64,000 nucleotides of DNA from Zonotrichia leucophrys gambelii (GCF_028769735.1 NC_088170.1:51741585-51805584); one strand, 5' to 3'; positions 10,301-25,300 are shown, counted from the stretch's first letter. Made by a program: numbers and translations. The notes: generated from the sequence alone by a model not told the origin.

Positions 10301-13300
10301 TCCTTAGAGCTGTTTCACATCAACTACTTTATCTGCTATGAATCTAAAGAAGGAATCCTGGATTCAATGGTAGGCTTAGGAGAATGGAAGTCAAGCAGCT
10401 ATGTAGTGCACTGTAGTACAATTAACTACCTCTTAACTATCTCTTAATTAACTATGCACCATCTCTTAGCATTCAGCTTTATGGAAAGACTTCTCAGATT
10501 TATAGGATCAACTCTAATTTCATTAATTCGTGCAAATAATTTCAGGTACTAGAATTAAGGGTTCAGATTTTTTTTTAATAATCATTTCATTCTAAGTAGG
10601 TTTTAAAAGCAAAAAGTACTACAGAGATGTATATTAATTAAATTGTTCTCAGAAAAGTAAAAAGAGAGAGATTAACCATTTGAACTTTCAGTACCAAAAG
10701 TTCCTAGAGAAGAAAAATGCATAAAGAAAAATTAAGCAAGATGTTAGTCAGTGAGACAAATTAAATAGAAGGTTGAAATGGAATAAATGGAAAGAGTAAA
10801 TACAGGCTGTTATAACATTTAATAGAAAAAAAACCACAGAAAATTATAAACAACTAATCACAAAATTATAAACTAGCAAAAGTTAATTCGTGAATGTCAG
10901 GCTGTCAGAGAAAGAATATAAAGTGTACCAAGCTATGTGAGGTTTGTAACAAATGAAGCCATTATCTGCCCAATCTCCACCCAGCAGACATTTTAAAACA
11001 ATGAGCAAAATGAGCAATGTGGTTACTAAAATATAAAATGACAATTGTCTTACACTTATTCAAAATCTGAAAAACCTTCTTTTAATGCTTAGCCTACATG
11101 TTTCAGTTCAAGATTAGGACAATAAAACAAGTTTTCATCCAGTTGCATTAAATACAGACCTTTACTGACATTTTAAATATCCTAAGATACTGGATACATC
11201 CTCACGGATATGCAGAATCTGCATATGACAGAGAATCTGTGCCTTTCTGAGGCAGCAGCTGGAGGCCAGATGGATACCCTGGGGTATCTTAAATGGCATT
11301 TGATGCCCATGTTTAGGCAATTTATCTTACTTACCACAGGGCAAATTCTGGCTGTTCATGTATGAATGCACAAAATAGAAAGAGAAACTAGGAGTACTGC
11401 AAGAATTGAATTACATACAGATTTAGGGTATATGTAATACAAATTATAGTGGTACCCTTTGCAAGGCTTATAGAGAAAGTAAACAATTTGGTATTGAAAT
11501 AAACTGATATAAATGAATTCTAGTTCAGGCAGTACAACTTTACATTTTTGAAGCTGATGGATGAGAACTAAGGCTGTGATTTTGCACAGAAGCATATAAT
11601 TTATTTGTTGTCTTGGTCCTCAGCATAGTGAAAAAATTAAAATTGTGTATTTCTGTGAAAGGAACAGTTCATTCCACTCTTGTATAACATCAGCCAGGGC
11701 AAGTACCTTAAGCCCATGGTATTTAAAATTACAAATACCAAGTAGAGCTTTTTTCTTACAGAATCTATTAGAGCTTCTTCCCACATCAAGCACAGAGATG
11801 TGCATCATAAAACCTACCCTGAAATGAATAAAATTCAGAGATGAGACTGAACTCTAGCCATCAACAGTATAGGAGCAGTAAAAAGCAATTTGCCCCATTA
11901 TTAATTAGTTGGGGTAACAGTGGGTTTTAAAAGTAGTGATCTAAATGCAAACTCTGGTTCATGCAGTCCTTCAGCTACAGCTTCAAGAAGTATATATAGG
12001 AGAAAAATTCATCTACATTTTCCTTGTTCTCTACATGCTCTTCCCCAGAATCAGCTATTGGCCACTCTCAGCAAATATACTACAGTGGTGACATTTTTGT
12101 TCTTGCTCTCTAACAAAAAACTTAACCCAGAATATGAAAACACAGAACTCTAGCTCCTCTCCTTACAGCACCTTGAGTCTACTATCAGAAAATATGTATA
12201 CCTGTAATATGACTGTATCACAGATTAAACTTTGAATTCTGCCAGATAAAGAATGAAAATTGGTCGACACCAGTTTATCACTTGCTATGGTGACACAGAA
12301 TTGAGCAGGCAGTTTTGTGCCTCCGAGCCTGGACTCAGCCCATTCTCTGCTCAGCAAGGCTGTGCCGTGACCTCTCCTCCCAGCGGTGGGACAATGCTGT
12401 GTGAGTGACCCTCCCTCCTCCACTGCCAGCAGGGAGGGCTAGGAGATGTAGCTGAGCTACTTCACAGGTAGGTGCTCCAGCCAGGCAGGAATTATCACTG
12501 TGGCCTTGTCAGAAGCATCCACCAATCCCAGGAAAAGAATGTGATGAATGAGGTTCTGATGGGGAAGGAGCTACTGAAGAACAGAAAGCAAGCCCCTTTG
12601 AACATTTCCTGCCACTTTAGCTTTGTTCCTTTCACCTCTGCAAAAGAGACGGCTCTGTCCACACGTGGGAGAGGTTTTGAGGAGAAGAGAGGAGGGAAGG
12701 AGTGAGACAAAAAGCTTGCTGTTCCCTACATGTAGCCAAAAAGCTCAGTGCTGCCAGCATATTTGAAAGAATAGTGCTTCTTTTTATTCTGTACTCAAAA
12801 AAATCCATAGAGACAGGTTTCATCTTAAAATCTACAGCATATATTTTGAGCCAGAGAAGATTGATTCAGTTTTACAGCTGAAGAATCCATCAAGTCAAAA
12901 AAGCCAACAGGCTCAGGGAACGGATATTGTATGCAATGGGAACAGATCACTCAATCCCCTAAAGATCAACACATGGTATAAAATTCAACTGAGAGATAAA
13001 GACTACTGTAGTAACATACTAAAATAGTAGCAGGGTGATATGACATTATCTAGTACAAGCTAACAGCTTGTACTGAAAGAGGAAGTTATAAGAGGATGGT
13101 TAGGTTTCTCATATAAAAATGTGTGAATAGATGCATAAAGTTTTGTTTGCACAGTATTATAGACTGGAGAGTATCAAATAATCTAGGGTGGAAAATGGAT
13201 ATTATCAAGTACATGTGCATGTTTTGGTTTTAAATGTTGTGGTTGGGCATTCTTTTCTTTTTTTAAATATATTTTTCAGCACAAGTAGTAGCAAGCACAT

Positions 13301-13929
13301 TTCTTGTAGTCCCTCTGCAAAGAGTTCATGATTATGATCTTCCACACAAAAAAACAAAGAAAAAAAAAGTAACTGACACATATGCTGGGACATAAGTGGG
13401 AGTGAAAGTGTGAGGAATTTTTTCCACAAATACAACCACAAGTAATTTTTTTAGAATTACCAAAATGAATACACTTTAAGTAGACATGAATTTCTCTATT
13501 AAATCAGGATCACCTGCAGACCCCAGCAACACAACCATGTTATGGGAACATTCCCAGATTAACAGGGTTTTCATACTGTTTCTATTGTCATGATTCTTCT
13601 GGCAAAATAAAAAACAACTTCTTTCAAGAAGCTGTCGCTATATAAAGCCATTCAAAGAGATCAAAAGAGATTGAGGACATTCGGGACTGTCCAAGATACT
13701 ACGCAACATTTTTTTACCAAAAACTCTAGCTAGGAAACACAGAATAATTGTCTTCTGACCATAAATAATTTGTTTATCTCAGTGTATGCAAGGACTCACC
13801 AAGATATATTTGAGAACTATACAGCATAAAGAGCTTGGGTGCACCCTGACCATATCTGTCTTCACCATTAACTATTGTGATATATCAATGATCCTATTTC
13901 TCCTACTTGTTCCATTTTTCCTGCTGTGT
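7348..13929. other. Long AT-rich intronic stretch
   Basis: No gene and no clear transposable element. It contains an AT minisatellite-like patch with a long palindrome (8860-8960) and a GC-richer patch at about 12300-12720 of unknown origin. Open frames here are short, without domains. Confidence 0.5.
8860..8960. repeat. AT-rich degenerate tandem repeat with a 34-nt perfect palindrome
   Basis: The unit TTTTAAAGCAAT plus ATTTAAT-like spacers recurs several times. At 8922-8955 the sequence is a perfect inverted repeat with its dyad centre between 8938 and 8939; each arm is 17 nt and there is no loop. It would form a hairpin in single-stranded DNA or RNA. Confidence 0.75.
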
Positions 13930-14055
13930 GGCACTGTTTGGTTAGGGTTTTGTTGTGCTTCAGTCCTCCTTCCTTTTATTTTTTGGGGGGCAGGGGAAGG
14001 TTGTTGTTGTGGTTTTGTTGTTTAGGATGGGTTTTGTTGGTTTTGTTTTACTACT
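13930..14055 (+). repeat. G/T-rich low-complexity tract
   Basis: The tract is dominated by GGTTTTGTT-like and GTTGTTGTGG-like runs, with a GGGGGGCAGGGG core near 13985. It resembles, in reverse complement, the A/C-rich tracts elsewhere in the window. Confidence 0.6.
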
Positions 14056-14985
14056 CCCAGAAAGATGTACTTATTTCAGCGCTGCTGACTGCATATTTTT
14101 TGTCAGGTTTCAGGTAAGAGCCTATCAAGCTGACAATTGACAGAGTGCCTTTCAGATGATACCAGAATTTTCTCATTAGCTTGCATGTACTGAATGTGAG
14201 AAGGCAGAGATGAGTTTCAGCCGTCCATTTCAGACTCCACTCTGAGCATTTACTTCATGCCAGGATGGAAACACTACAAGCAGATACATACATACCTCTG
14301 TGAACTTCAGGAGTCGAAGGACACTAAGAGAAAGTGTTTCAGATAAGGAAACAACTTTGTTAATACTAGTAACTCACAAGTGCATCTACAGTTTCAGGAA
14401 AGAAAGATTTCTTTCCTTTCAGCTCCAGAAGAATCCCCCTGCTATGGAAACACAAGAGAGAAGGGAAATGTGGAGCTCAGTGAAAGTTGTGCCCAAAAGG
14501 TAGTGGGGCTCATACAAGGAAGATGATCAAAGAAAGCCACACACTACAGGAATCAGTGCAGACTGTGATGTGCAGGAACGAGTTAAGCTGCAAGGGCTGT
14601 CTGCAGAAAAAGTGGGCATCTGAAGAGCCATCTATATTTCTAGGTGCTTTTGGACAAATGTTTTTAGAGTTTGTCCAGTCTCTCAAGCAACTCCTCTGTG
14701 TTAATAGGTTCCTGAGGCCAGTGAAAAGCAAATAAAAGTTCTTTGCCTCAGGTAACAGATGCCTGGGGAGTGAGGCAGCATACTGGTGACTAAAGATAAC
14801 CATCCTTAGAGTAATTGTAAAAGTGTCAAAAAAATGGGAAATGGTCCAGCTAACAGGCTTCATCCGCAATACAATGATTGCTCTGCCAATGCCAAGAGAG
14901 CTTTTATTTGTGACTTTGCTCCTCTGTCTCCAGGCTCTTGGAAGTCCTAGACCATAGCCATAGTTCTCAGAGATCATTACTGACA

Positions 14986-15029
14986 TCTGTTATTTCTTTT
15001 CTAAGGTATTCTGTTACTTCTTTTCTAAG
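14986..15029. repeat. Direct repeat, 20-nt units with period 24
   Basis: TCTGTTATTTCTTTTCTAAG, then GTAT, then the same 20-mer with a single T to C difference. Confidence 0.9.
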
Positions 15030-18000
15030 CTTCCATTATTTTTCCAGATATGATATATTGCTAGAATAAAAATGAACACAAAACAAGCAAACAAAACCAG
15101 TGTCACATAATCATAATTGAAATAAGGGATTGCAGAGAGAATGAAGGAACAAAACAATTTTCCATTTAAGGCGTATATGCAATGTAGTTATTTTACCAAA
15201 AAAATCCAATACTCAATGTACAAATCCACAGCCAAAAGCAATTAGCTATAAGAATGTTCTGAAAGAACATAAATAATTTAAGATTTCTCAAACAAGACAC
15301 ATCTGCGTCCTTAACATTTTCTCATTGGGATTGTCATTATGTAACAGACATTAGTCCATTAGCATTTAGTTAGCAGACACCTGAAACTTAAATGCCATTT
15401 TCTTCCCTAACCAAGCTTCACATGACCAAGCTTATTATGACCAATGTACTCTCAGTCACCCATGAGGATAGTTCATCTTGCTGAACAACATCCCATTTGA
15501 CATTGAGCCATTTCCTGTTTTTTTTTTTTTCCTGGAATGCAATCAGCTGTGTGTTAATTAAAATAATTAAACAGGTTTAAAGTATATCAGGGCATTTCCT
15601 AATATTGATTTCTATCACTTGTCAGGGATGAAACCCAACCTTCCTTCCAATGCTGTAGCTGGGGCTTAAGCTCTGACATCTAGTGAGGACAACACTCCAA
15701 AGAGGAACTGTTAAATATCCATAAATCATTTTGTAGCTTGATTTCTTTTGTGCAGTCTACATCAACAGTGAACTAAGTCACACAACTGTACACACATAAG
15801 CACACACAGAGCTGCGTGCCATGCTTCAATTACCACAAAAAATTTGGAGAGGCATCAAGCAGAAACATCACTCTCGGAATCATAGCTTCAAATTTTCCAA
15901 AGTATCCAAGGTAATGTTATTTCAGCCTCATGACCTTGTCATGTCTCATCCTCTGACTTTTCTAGAATGCAAAACCATCTAATACAATTCACAACAAATG
16001 TTACGTTACTCATTAAAGTATTACCTTGTGCCAGAAGGAGGGAAAAACTACAAAGCAGTTACTGAGCAGCCTGATATGCAAGTAAAAAACGCTTGAAATT
16101 CCTGAGTCCTTCAAGTCTGCACAGCAGTAATTAATGTACTGCAATCAAAGGGTAAGTAATTTATAGGATTTTGCTATCTTGTTTCTTTGCAATTGCAACA
16201 GCCATTAGTGAGCAACTGATGTCCACTGAAAATTTACTCTGTTGCCATGGTAATTTTAAGGCAATTGTAAAGCTACTAATCTCCAAAGACATAAAACTAT
16301 ATTAATGCTATAAAACATTTAAGAAGTTGTTTTGGTTTACAATGTTTTACAATCCGTTTATGGGTCACAGTTTTACTGAAAAGCTGACTTAAATTTGGAA
16401 GTAATTTAAAACACCTATAACCTATATACTCACTCCCATGCTTCCCACTTTTTAAAGACCTACTTTAGAGATCATTCAGGCTATCTGGGAGGTCAGTCCA
16501 TGGAATCTTTCAGTATTAAATTTTCAGAAACGTATATACCAATGCCTATACTAATTTTTGTACCTTCATGATTGTTGTGAAGGAGTATAACTGGACTTTT
16601 TTCACTGACTCTTGCCTAGGATACAAGGTTATTCACCTGGTTAAATGGACTGCATTTGAAGCTGTTGATATCTGGGGCAGTAATTTACTTTTATTGAAGA
16701 CGAATGGGGACAATTTTTTAACAGGAAAACAAGTCTTTATGAGATTAACTATATATATTCTCTCAACAGCTGATCTCTCCATTCAAGGAGACTAGTGATG
16801 AGTGTTCTTCAGTGAGATATTTTTTACAGGTGCTATTCTGTATTAATATTAGGGAACACAGGCCATATTGTCAATCCACTAAGGCTTGAGGCTGCACATC
16901 CCAATCTCATCTACTGGAATGAGAAATTCTCATTACAAAAAATGTCAGTAGAAATAACTATTAGTAGAATAATAACATCTTTAGTATTACTGAAATTTTA
17001 CAGCTAATCTCAAAAAATTTCATTTTGGATCCTAGATACTAAATTAATGTAATGAGAGAGAATCTTTTTAGCTTGCTTTAAAATTTCTGAATTCTCAGGA
17101 CCATGGAGAAAAGCTTTCTTTTGCAGCCAAAATCCTAGTAAAAAAAAACCCCAGGTGGTGCAAAAGAAATTCTCCAAGAGTATTTTTAATCTAAATTTTA
17201 AATATACCTTTAGGAACCTTGCTCAGGACATCTGAATTCATGGTATTGGAACATTTAGTTATAGTAAGTGATATGATAAAAAATGGACATTCTTCAAATT
17301 TTGGCATTATCTTCCCTATATAACTTAAGTATATAATGACTAAAAGTCATATACATCAAGCAACACTGATTTCTTCCTTCAGTATCATAAGGAAGACAGT
17401 TAAATTCTGTTTAACTAGATAATTAAATTAGGTTTGCAACTGATTTTCATTATGGAAAAAACTACAACAGTTAAAAAAAAATCTCAAACCCAAGAGATAT
17501 ATTTTATAGATGTGTTGTTTGGCTCAAAATTTCCAAAAATAAATCTTTCTAGTTTATCACTGTACAATGAGAGTAACATAAAAATGTATGTCCACATTTT
17601 TTATTTTTCAACAGTTATCAGGGTTTTTAATATTTAAATGCTGGTTTGGTTTGAAGTCCCTAAAAAGATACTGTTTTCACAGCTGGGCAAACTGGACACC
17701 ATTCTTCTTTGAATGCATACTCAACCATAGTAATGACACTGTCCTGATTACCTGCTTGCCACAGTTTTTTTTTATCTGATTTAAATGTCAGCCTATCGGA
17801 AGCTCATGGAGTGCAGGGACCTGTTGAATTGCCAAGAGATGAAATCACACACCTTGAGCTGGCAAAAGACACACCTGGCAAGCAGGGTGAATCCAGCAAT
17901 ACTAGGTTGAGAAAAAGACTCATACAGGAACAGAAGTTAAAAATGAAGGAAAGAAAAAGAGCATCTTGCTTCTAGTGGTATTCGGAATATCAAAAAATAA

Positions 18001-20320
18001 GCTTCTAGAACTCACTTGAAGGTAGTTTTAATTGGTTGTCAAATTCATTTGATTATCCTGGGTATCCAAAATCTAAGATCATGGTTTTTAAAAATAATTC
18101 ATAATCTAAAATTTAGTACCTAGATTCAATCATAGATTCAATGTAGTTTTTGAAACTCATGTAGCCATAGTTTCTCAGGTATTTAATATAAGCAGAGTTT
18201 TGCCAGCTTGTGAAGTCTCAAATAATAGCCACAGAAAACAGCATTGTGTGCTTGTTTACCATGACAGACAAGTCAGATTTTAAAATGTCAGTAAACCTAG
18301 TGTTCTCACTGATAACTATGATGCAATATGAAGATCTAACTGCTACCACTATTTCAAAGACCACATAAGCCCCTTAATTTGCTAATTGTAGCTCTACCTG
18401 CTTAAAATAATATAATCATTCTTGCAGGTGGTTAGACAGGTGGCTAGAGGAAATGCTGTTATTGCACTAGGTACCTGGCAGACATATACTGGAAAGGGCC
18501 TTGTATAGATTCTCATTTCCTTTTGCTGTTTCCCTGTAAGAAAGTTGGACTTCTGTAGCCCAAAAGAGTAAAAATCAATATTGCCTCTAGAAGTATTCAG
18601 AGCAGAGCAAATCCCCTTACAAAGAAAAAAAAAAAAAATAAATCCACATCTTGGTGTGATTAAAAACACAGTAAAAGGTAGGGTAGTGGGAATCTCTGCT
18701 TACTATAGCTTGAGCAACTGCAGTGAGACACAGCCTGTGTTAATTACTACAACTTGAACAATCTACCTTCACATTTACATCTGTGTATTTATAAGGTAAA
18801 GTCCTATGAGAAGAAGATTTAGGATTTGATGATCCAATTGTGTAAAATACAGCAACCACTATACATAAACTGTGTTTGAGATTTTTAATTGTATTGGATG
18901 ATTCAGTTAAAAAATTATTTACAGACTAGTTCTCCCAAATACTTAAAAAGACAAGACTCTAGATGCTGATCTTACAGAAACTGCCTAAAAGTTTCAAAAA
19001 TTGCTTCAAGGCAGGATCCTATACAAGAGAAAGAATACTTTGCCATTACCATGGCTTCTCAGATTTCAACTTCTTTCTCTTAAAGTAAAAACTCCAACAC
19101 TTTGGCCCACTCAAATATTGCTGCTTTCTATGCCCCTATCATACCTCCATTGGAACAATGGCTTTATTACACAACAAAACTCAAATTAGAAAAATAAAAG
19201 TAGGACTTTTTATTTAGGAAAATATTACAAAACCTTTTCAGATTCTTAATTCTATCTCTGCAGTTACCTGGAGCCCTTTCAGATTTGTTTCTTTTGAGGA
19301 TAAGTTGACATTTGAAACATGTAGTTGCAAGCATTAATTAAATAAAAAAGGAATGCACATAAAATCCTGTTTCCTTGAAACTCATCTGAATTTTGGCTAT
19401 TTCTACAGTCCAAGGAAGTATTAGGTCATTTTGTAGCTGATGGTCCAAACTCATCTAGGCAGGAAGGCCTGGAGGAAGGTGCCCCTGAGCTTCCTCAGAG
19501 GTGCCAACACACCCACTCAGTACAGCGCACTGTACCTTGGCAGCACAACCTCCACAAGCAGCAGAGCTTCCTCAGCACCACGCGTGTCAGGGCAAGGCAG
19601 CCATGTGTCACAGCACTGCATTCTCACCTGGACTCTGATCTCTGAAAGCTTCACTTGCAGTTCTGCAGAGTTTGCATGTTTATTTTTCTGCAACCAGTGT
19701 GAATCCTCCAGGTATAAAGGTGCCAGACTGAGAATGTTCACCTTTCTTCACCTTCCTTCTTGCAGTGACAGTACATGCATTCATATGTCAAGCTTCAGCT
19801 GGAGTGGTCTCATCTGATGTTTATGCAAGATCATACCTCCTACCTGCCTGATATATTTCACATTTTGCCTTCTATTCCTCTTTTTCCACTCCTTTTCTCA
19901 CAATGAATTTTTTTTTGTTTATTTTTAAGAAAATCTTGTTCTGATCATTGCACTACTTACTTGCTCTGTTTAATTTCTTGTTGCTTGTTTCTTTAGGTTG
20001 GACAAAATCCTGTAGTGGAGTAGAGCTCAGCTTCATAAAGAGTTCTTGAATACATATAAATACAGGTAATCACCAAAATCATGGTGAGTTGGTTTCTTGG
20101 GAAATATTCTCCTGAAATCCATTTATCTAAACTGATTTCCACTACCTGATAATCTGATGGACTTATTTGAATGAAAAGAATCGTGGTTATTGAGAAAAGC
20201 AAAGTCAATAATTTCTGATAGATTACTCACAACCTTTTGAAAAGTCTGTCCAGAAACCAATTTATTCACAGTATCATATTTATAAATTGTGTCTAGAGGT
20301 TAAACAATTAAAGTTTGAAA

Positions 20321-20397
20321 TAAAAAAAAAAAACCCCAAACAAACCAAACCAAAACAACAACAAACAAAAAAAAAAAAAACCAAACAAAACCCAAAT
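20321..20397 (+). repeat. A-rich tract with C interruptions
   Basis: Runs of A broken by CC or C (AAACCCC, CAAACC, AACAAC). This is a low-complexity tract of a type that recurs at 31990, 40399 and 43211. There is no recognisable element body on either side. Confidence 0.8.
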
Positions 20398-21934
20398 TAC
20401 AAAAAGGCACTTGCAAAAGTCTGGTCATTGAGAAGATTTTCTTTACAGATATAATCCAACATATTAAAAAGGCTTCAAACTTTTCTATACAGACTCCCCA
20501 CAGTTACTGTAAGCTCTATAAAAGAAGATCCTAATTTGTTCCAGTCAAGCTATGCATGAGAGCTAAAATCCACCTGTACACCATCTGTTCCAGGATTGAG
20601 AATGTGAAGTAATGAAGAACATTTAGAAGAGCAGGATAATGATTCAAAACACCATGAAGAGAGCATCACAGTATCCATCTAAGTCTATAATGATCATTTC
20701 CTAATACAGTGACCTAACTCTAATCAGTGATGCATGGTAATGTATGAAAACACAGTCTATAGCACCTGCAGCAATACATCTCGCCTGTGATATGCTGCAG
20801 GCACTAGACTCCAAGTTCTTTTTAATTAATTATATTCTGCTTATCTAAATATTCCCCCAGTGTTCATATAAACTGTTTATTTCTTCCACATCAAAAATTT
20901 TACTGGCAAATAAGGAATTTTTCCCATTTACTCCTGCTGAACAAATTTCAGCTTTTTTTTCTGTGAATTGTCATCTAATGTACATGTTAAAGTACAAAAA
21001 TGAAATATTCTTATCCAGAATTGCTTTATATCATGATGAGAAAAAATACTCTCCAGCAATATATTTAAAGTTTAAAAGTCTGTAAGTTTAATAGCACAAT
21101 TCAAACAACAACCAGATTTGAACTCAGAATGTTATTGTGCAATTCATTCTCTCTAATATTTCTTGATTTTTTTAATGCTATAGTAAATATTTTTAAAGAT
21201 AAAGGAGTACCAATCAAATGACTCTTCATACCAGAACTTAAAACCAGATTTAAAAAAAAGTATTTTCATTAAGAAAACTATCAACCAAAACCCCTTTTCA
21301 ATGAAAATCTTTTTGTGGCTTTCACTGAAAATTCTCAGATTTTTTTTTCAGGGAAAATATAAAAAGTTTATGAATTTTAGAAGAAGTGTTTTATCAAGAG
21401 TACATAAACTAATATAAAATTGTATATATTTAAAGAAAAAGAAATCTATTTGAGTTAAGACTGGATGCACCTCAGAAAACAAGAAAACAAACCTCATCCT
21501 TACATGCTCAGGTTTTCTAGTCCAAACTGAAGTGCAAAAGGTTGAGCTGTCTTAGAGTAAGCAGAATATACTTTGAAAGATTTCTTGAACTACACACATC
21601 ATCTAGCCGTCCAGCTATTTACTTATTAACAATTTTAGAATCATTAGGCAACTTGTGTGAATTTTTATCAGAAATTAGTGCGCAGAAATTGGTGTTTAGA
21701 GACATGAGACTCCATGGAGGCCATTTTTCTGGTCTTCTTATAGTACCCAAGGAATGTATTTTTGAACTGTGAAAGATGTTTGCTAGTTCCTGTGACAGTA
21801 ACCCACTTCATATGAATGTCATATGTACCATATTCTGCAAAAAGCAAAAAGGAAAGAATGAATTTTCACTCTCCTGGTGTTGTGCAATATAATGGAAGTT
21901 GCTCAAACAAATCCTTTTTCACAATAAGAAAATA

Positions 21935-22341
21935 TGAGAGTGACATGGAGCTGTTGGAGTGAAGCAAGTCCAGAGCAGGCCATGAAGACGTCCAGAGGGA
22001 CAGAGCACCTCTCCCACTGAAGACAGCCAACAAGAGGGCTGGAGAAGAACATTTAACAAGGACATGTGACAGCATGAGGGGGATGGCTTTAAACTGAAAG
22101 TGGATAGGTTTAGATTAGAGATTAGAAAATATCTATTCTCTGTGATGCTGATGAGGCTCTGAAAGAGGTTGCCTGGAGAAGCTGTGGATGTCTCATCCCT
22201 GGAAGTGTTCATGGTCAGGTTGAATGGGTGTCTGAGAAGCCTGTTCTAGTAACAAATGTCCCTGCCCATGGCAGGGGAGATAGAACTGGGTGATATTTAT
22301 GGTCCTTTCCAGGATAGGCCATTCCATGATGCCATGATAAA
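21935..22341 (+). mobile_element. CR1 LINE 3' fragment (plus strand)
   Basis: Diagnostic CR1 blocks in order: gacatggagctgttggag, ggctttaaactgaaag, ggtttagattagagattag, gttcatggtcaggttgaatg, gtccctgcccatggcagggg, and a degraded CCATTCCATGATGCCATGA tail. The copy is 5'-truncated with internal gaps, non-coding, and antisense to GRM8. Confidence 0.88.
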
Positions 22342-25300
22342 TTCATAATTTTATTCTTAACTGAGAAATCCAAGGGTGTGGTTTTCCTGGTGTTTTAGTG
22401 TTTGGTTTACATGCAATGAATTATCAAATGCAGAAAATATATAATAATTATCAAAATAAAAAAATTAATAAAATTTTATCATTTCCAAATAAAATTTTTC
22501 AAGTGCAAATAAAAAAGCCGTTCCCTGATATTATCTTTTAATGTCAGCATATTTAATACCAAATTGCAGAAATAGGCACATAAAAATCTCACAGAAAGGC
22601 CAATAAAATATATCCCACTTAGACAGGCTTCAAATTTCAACATGATGGTTTGTTAAAATTTACTGCATATTTCCTCTTCGCAAAAAGACACTGCCAGCAT
22701 AGTGCTACAAAGACATTATATTGGTTTCTGAGTACAGTTTCAAAGACATCCTGTAGAGTTTATCTGTGGGTATAATAAGGGACAAAGCAGCACTCCTTGG
22801 ACTGTGCTTTCCAGGGATTGCCAAATAAACTGACTTTTTCTTCCTGGTAATGTCAACAGCAGGGAAAAGAATAAACATGCTTTCTTAGAGCTTTGAAGGC
22901 CAAAGAGTTTTATACTGAGCCTAGAATGCACTTCATGTTCAGTGCAGAGAAGAGGAAAGGGAATCCATGTATAAATGGAAATTACTGATATGTATGCTCA
23001 GCCTATGCCATGCTGACATCCCTTTTCATTGATCTGTACATAGATGAAAGTTGGCTTTAAACCATAGCTGAACCAAATGGGTTGTGAACAGAAACAGAAA
23101 GACTAGACAATATCCAAAAAATGTACTGTGATACAACACATGCATTACAGTTTAGAATAGGTGTGTTTTCCCACACATTGGTATAATGGATAAATGAAAC
23201 TGATAAAGCTATCGTCTTCCATCAGAAGTTTGTCAGAATACAGAATTCATGATAAACCAGTTTCTAATACGGAGCTGTTTCTCATTTGGCAGCACAGATT
23301 TTATCATCACATGGTAGCAAAACCTGATTTCATAACCAACTCCAGTCTGTAGACAATGCCAAGTTCACTGAAACAGAAAGGTCAAATACAGTTATTTTTT
23401 TTGCATCTAGCTCTCCATCTCAAATTTGTTATCAGAAGTTGTTTATCTAGGCAAAATGATTCTCCCTTTTTTTTTTAACCTCTGTTTCTTTTCTAAGAAC
23501 AATTAAATGTCTGCTATTCAAAAATTAAAGCCATGATTTTTGGTGAGCTTTTTTTGCATGCTTCCAGAGGAAGGCAAATTAAAAAATATTTGCTACAGAT
23601 TGAAAAACAAGTGAAGAAACACTGCCTATTTTACGAATAAGTTTGAAGTAACTATAAAAGGAAGAAGAAGCAGAGAGGTAAAAAATTTCACTATACACTT
23701 AGGACAGTATTAATTGCTTAAAGACAAATATTTCAAATTATACTGGATATCTCCACATTTTGTAGTCATTTTGTATTCACATTGATTTTATCCCAGACAA
23801 ACCAATTGTCTTCATTCTTACACTGAAAGTTGTAGAAATGAGGACAGAATGATACAATATATACTTCCATTCTTAATGCTTTTTTACAAATATTTATGTT
23901 CTAAAAGACAAATCATGTTACTGAAGCCAAACATTTTTCTGTGAAAGGGAAGCAAGAAGGCTGCAATAAAGAATATTGCCAATAAAACTATTCTGTCTTT
24001 TAAAGTATTTTTTTTCTTTTTTTTCTTTTATTTTTAATTCTTTTTTTTTCCTATAGAAATAAGGAAATTACTGTTTCATCACCACAAAAAATATACATAA
24101 TAAATAATTTTATCAAGAAATTTTAACAAATATGCTAAAATTTAAAATTAAAAATTGAGGAGAGTTATTTAAGCATTCTCTTTTATGAAATATTAGCTCA
24201 AGCTGTTGAAAGTTTAGCTAATATATCAAAACATTTCTCATACATATTAAACAGATTGAAGATGCAGTTCATGAAAGACTCTTCCTCAATATCAGGTAGT
24301 TCAGGATAAGAAGTGTCATGATTTTAATTTTAGGTAAAAAACCTAAACCTCGACATTTTAAAGTAAGAAGGTTTTATCAAGTCCCAAGTTTTTCATCTAT
24401 ATCCACAATGCATATTCATCATATTAACCAATTCATTAACCTAAAGGCTTTCAATAATCTTGAAGTCAACACAAGCTAATTTTCCTTTTCATTTATTGTG
24501 ACTTTAGTTTAAACACAGTTGAACATCTTGGATATACATATAAATTTTGCATTTAGAACAAAGTATAATCTGTTATACTAAACTGGGGTTGACATAATTT
24601 AAAGTATACATCAAACACTAACCTGAGAGATCATTAACATACAAAACATTAGCTAATAAATTTATTTTTGCTGTCCTCCTGTTAGTACCCAAAAAGAAAT
24701 AATCATTGTTTTGGGGTTTTCTTACTCATGCTTGCTCCTTGCTTAATTTTCTGTTCATCTGGCAAATATTAAAATTTCAGAAGTACAAGACATTTAACTA
24801 TGAGGCTTTAATATATTATTGAAAATATCTTTTCCCACAGAAAGTACCTATAAAAGAGGTGGAGTGAAGGTAGCAGGGGAGATACTAGCATGCACTTTCC
24901 CTTGTTCTTGCTGAGCATACCTGTATATCTCAGCTGTATTGTGATAAGGTACTTTGCTTTCATTTTATATCTTATACTAAAACAGGTGGCCCACAGGTAT
25001 TACCGTGAAAACGGGCACATTTTTAACATACCTAGACTTCTACCCAAGGAAGTTGGGCAATTGCCAACTTCCCACATTTCTGTCATCTCTCCGGCCATTC
25101 TACAAGGTACAGAGCCTATGACACAAGCGGCATTTTAACACTAAAACACATGTAAGCTCAGGCTAAATATTTATGAGTCTGAAATACCATTTTCAGAAAG
25201 GACTCAAGTGGCAAAACGTAAGCCCACTGAAAGGAGGGATTTGGCTTGCCTAACTTATTTAAAACACTAAAGACCCCTTAAGTTTTACTCTGGTGTCTCA

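Larger units (their letters stand above)
14056..21934. other. Long intronic stretch, no gene seen
   Basis: Includes the longest featureless open frame of the window (14510-14986, minus, 158 codons), which has no recognisable domain. A 20-nt near-identical direct repeat (14986-15005 and 15010-15029) and an A-rich tract (20321-20397) lie here. A GC-richer patch at about 19430-19800 is unidentified. Confidence 0.5.

Noticed and set aside
14510..14986. 158-codon open frame on the minus strand
   Set aside because: No domain, no splice or promoter context, ordinary intronic composition. The length is possible by chance in 64 kb of six-frame sequence.
24005..24055. Long pyrimidine tract ending in cctatag, like a plus-strand splice acceptor
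   Set aside because: No coding exon follows on the plus strand. It is most likely a chance T-rich tract.
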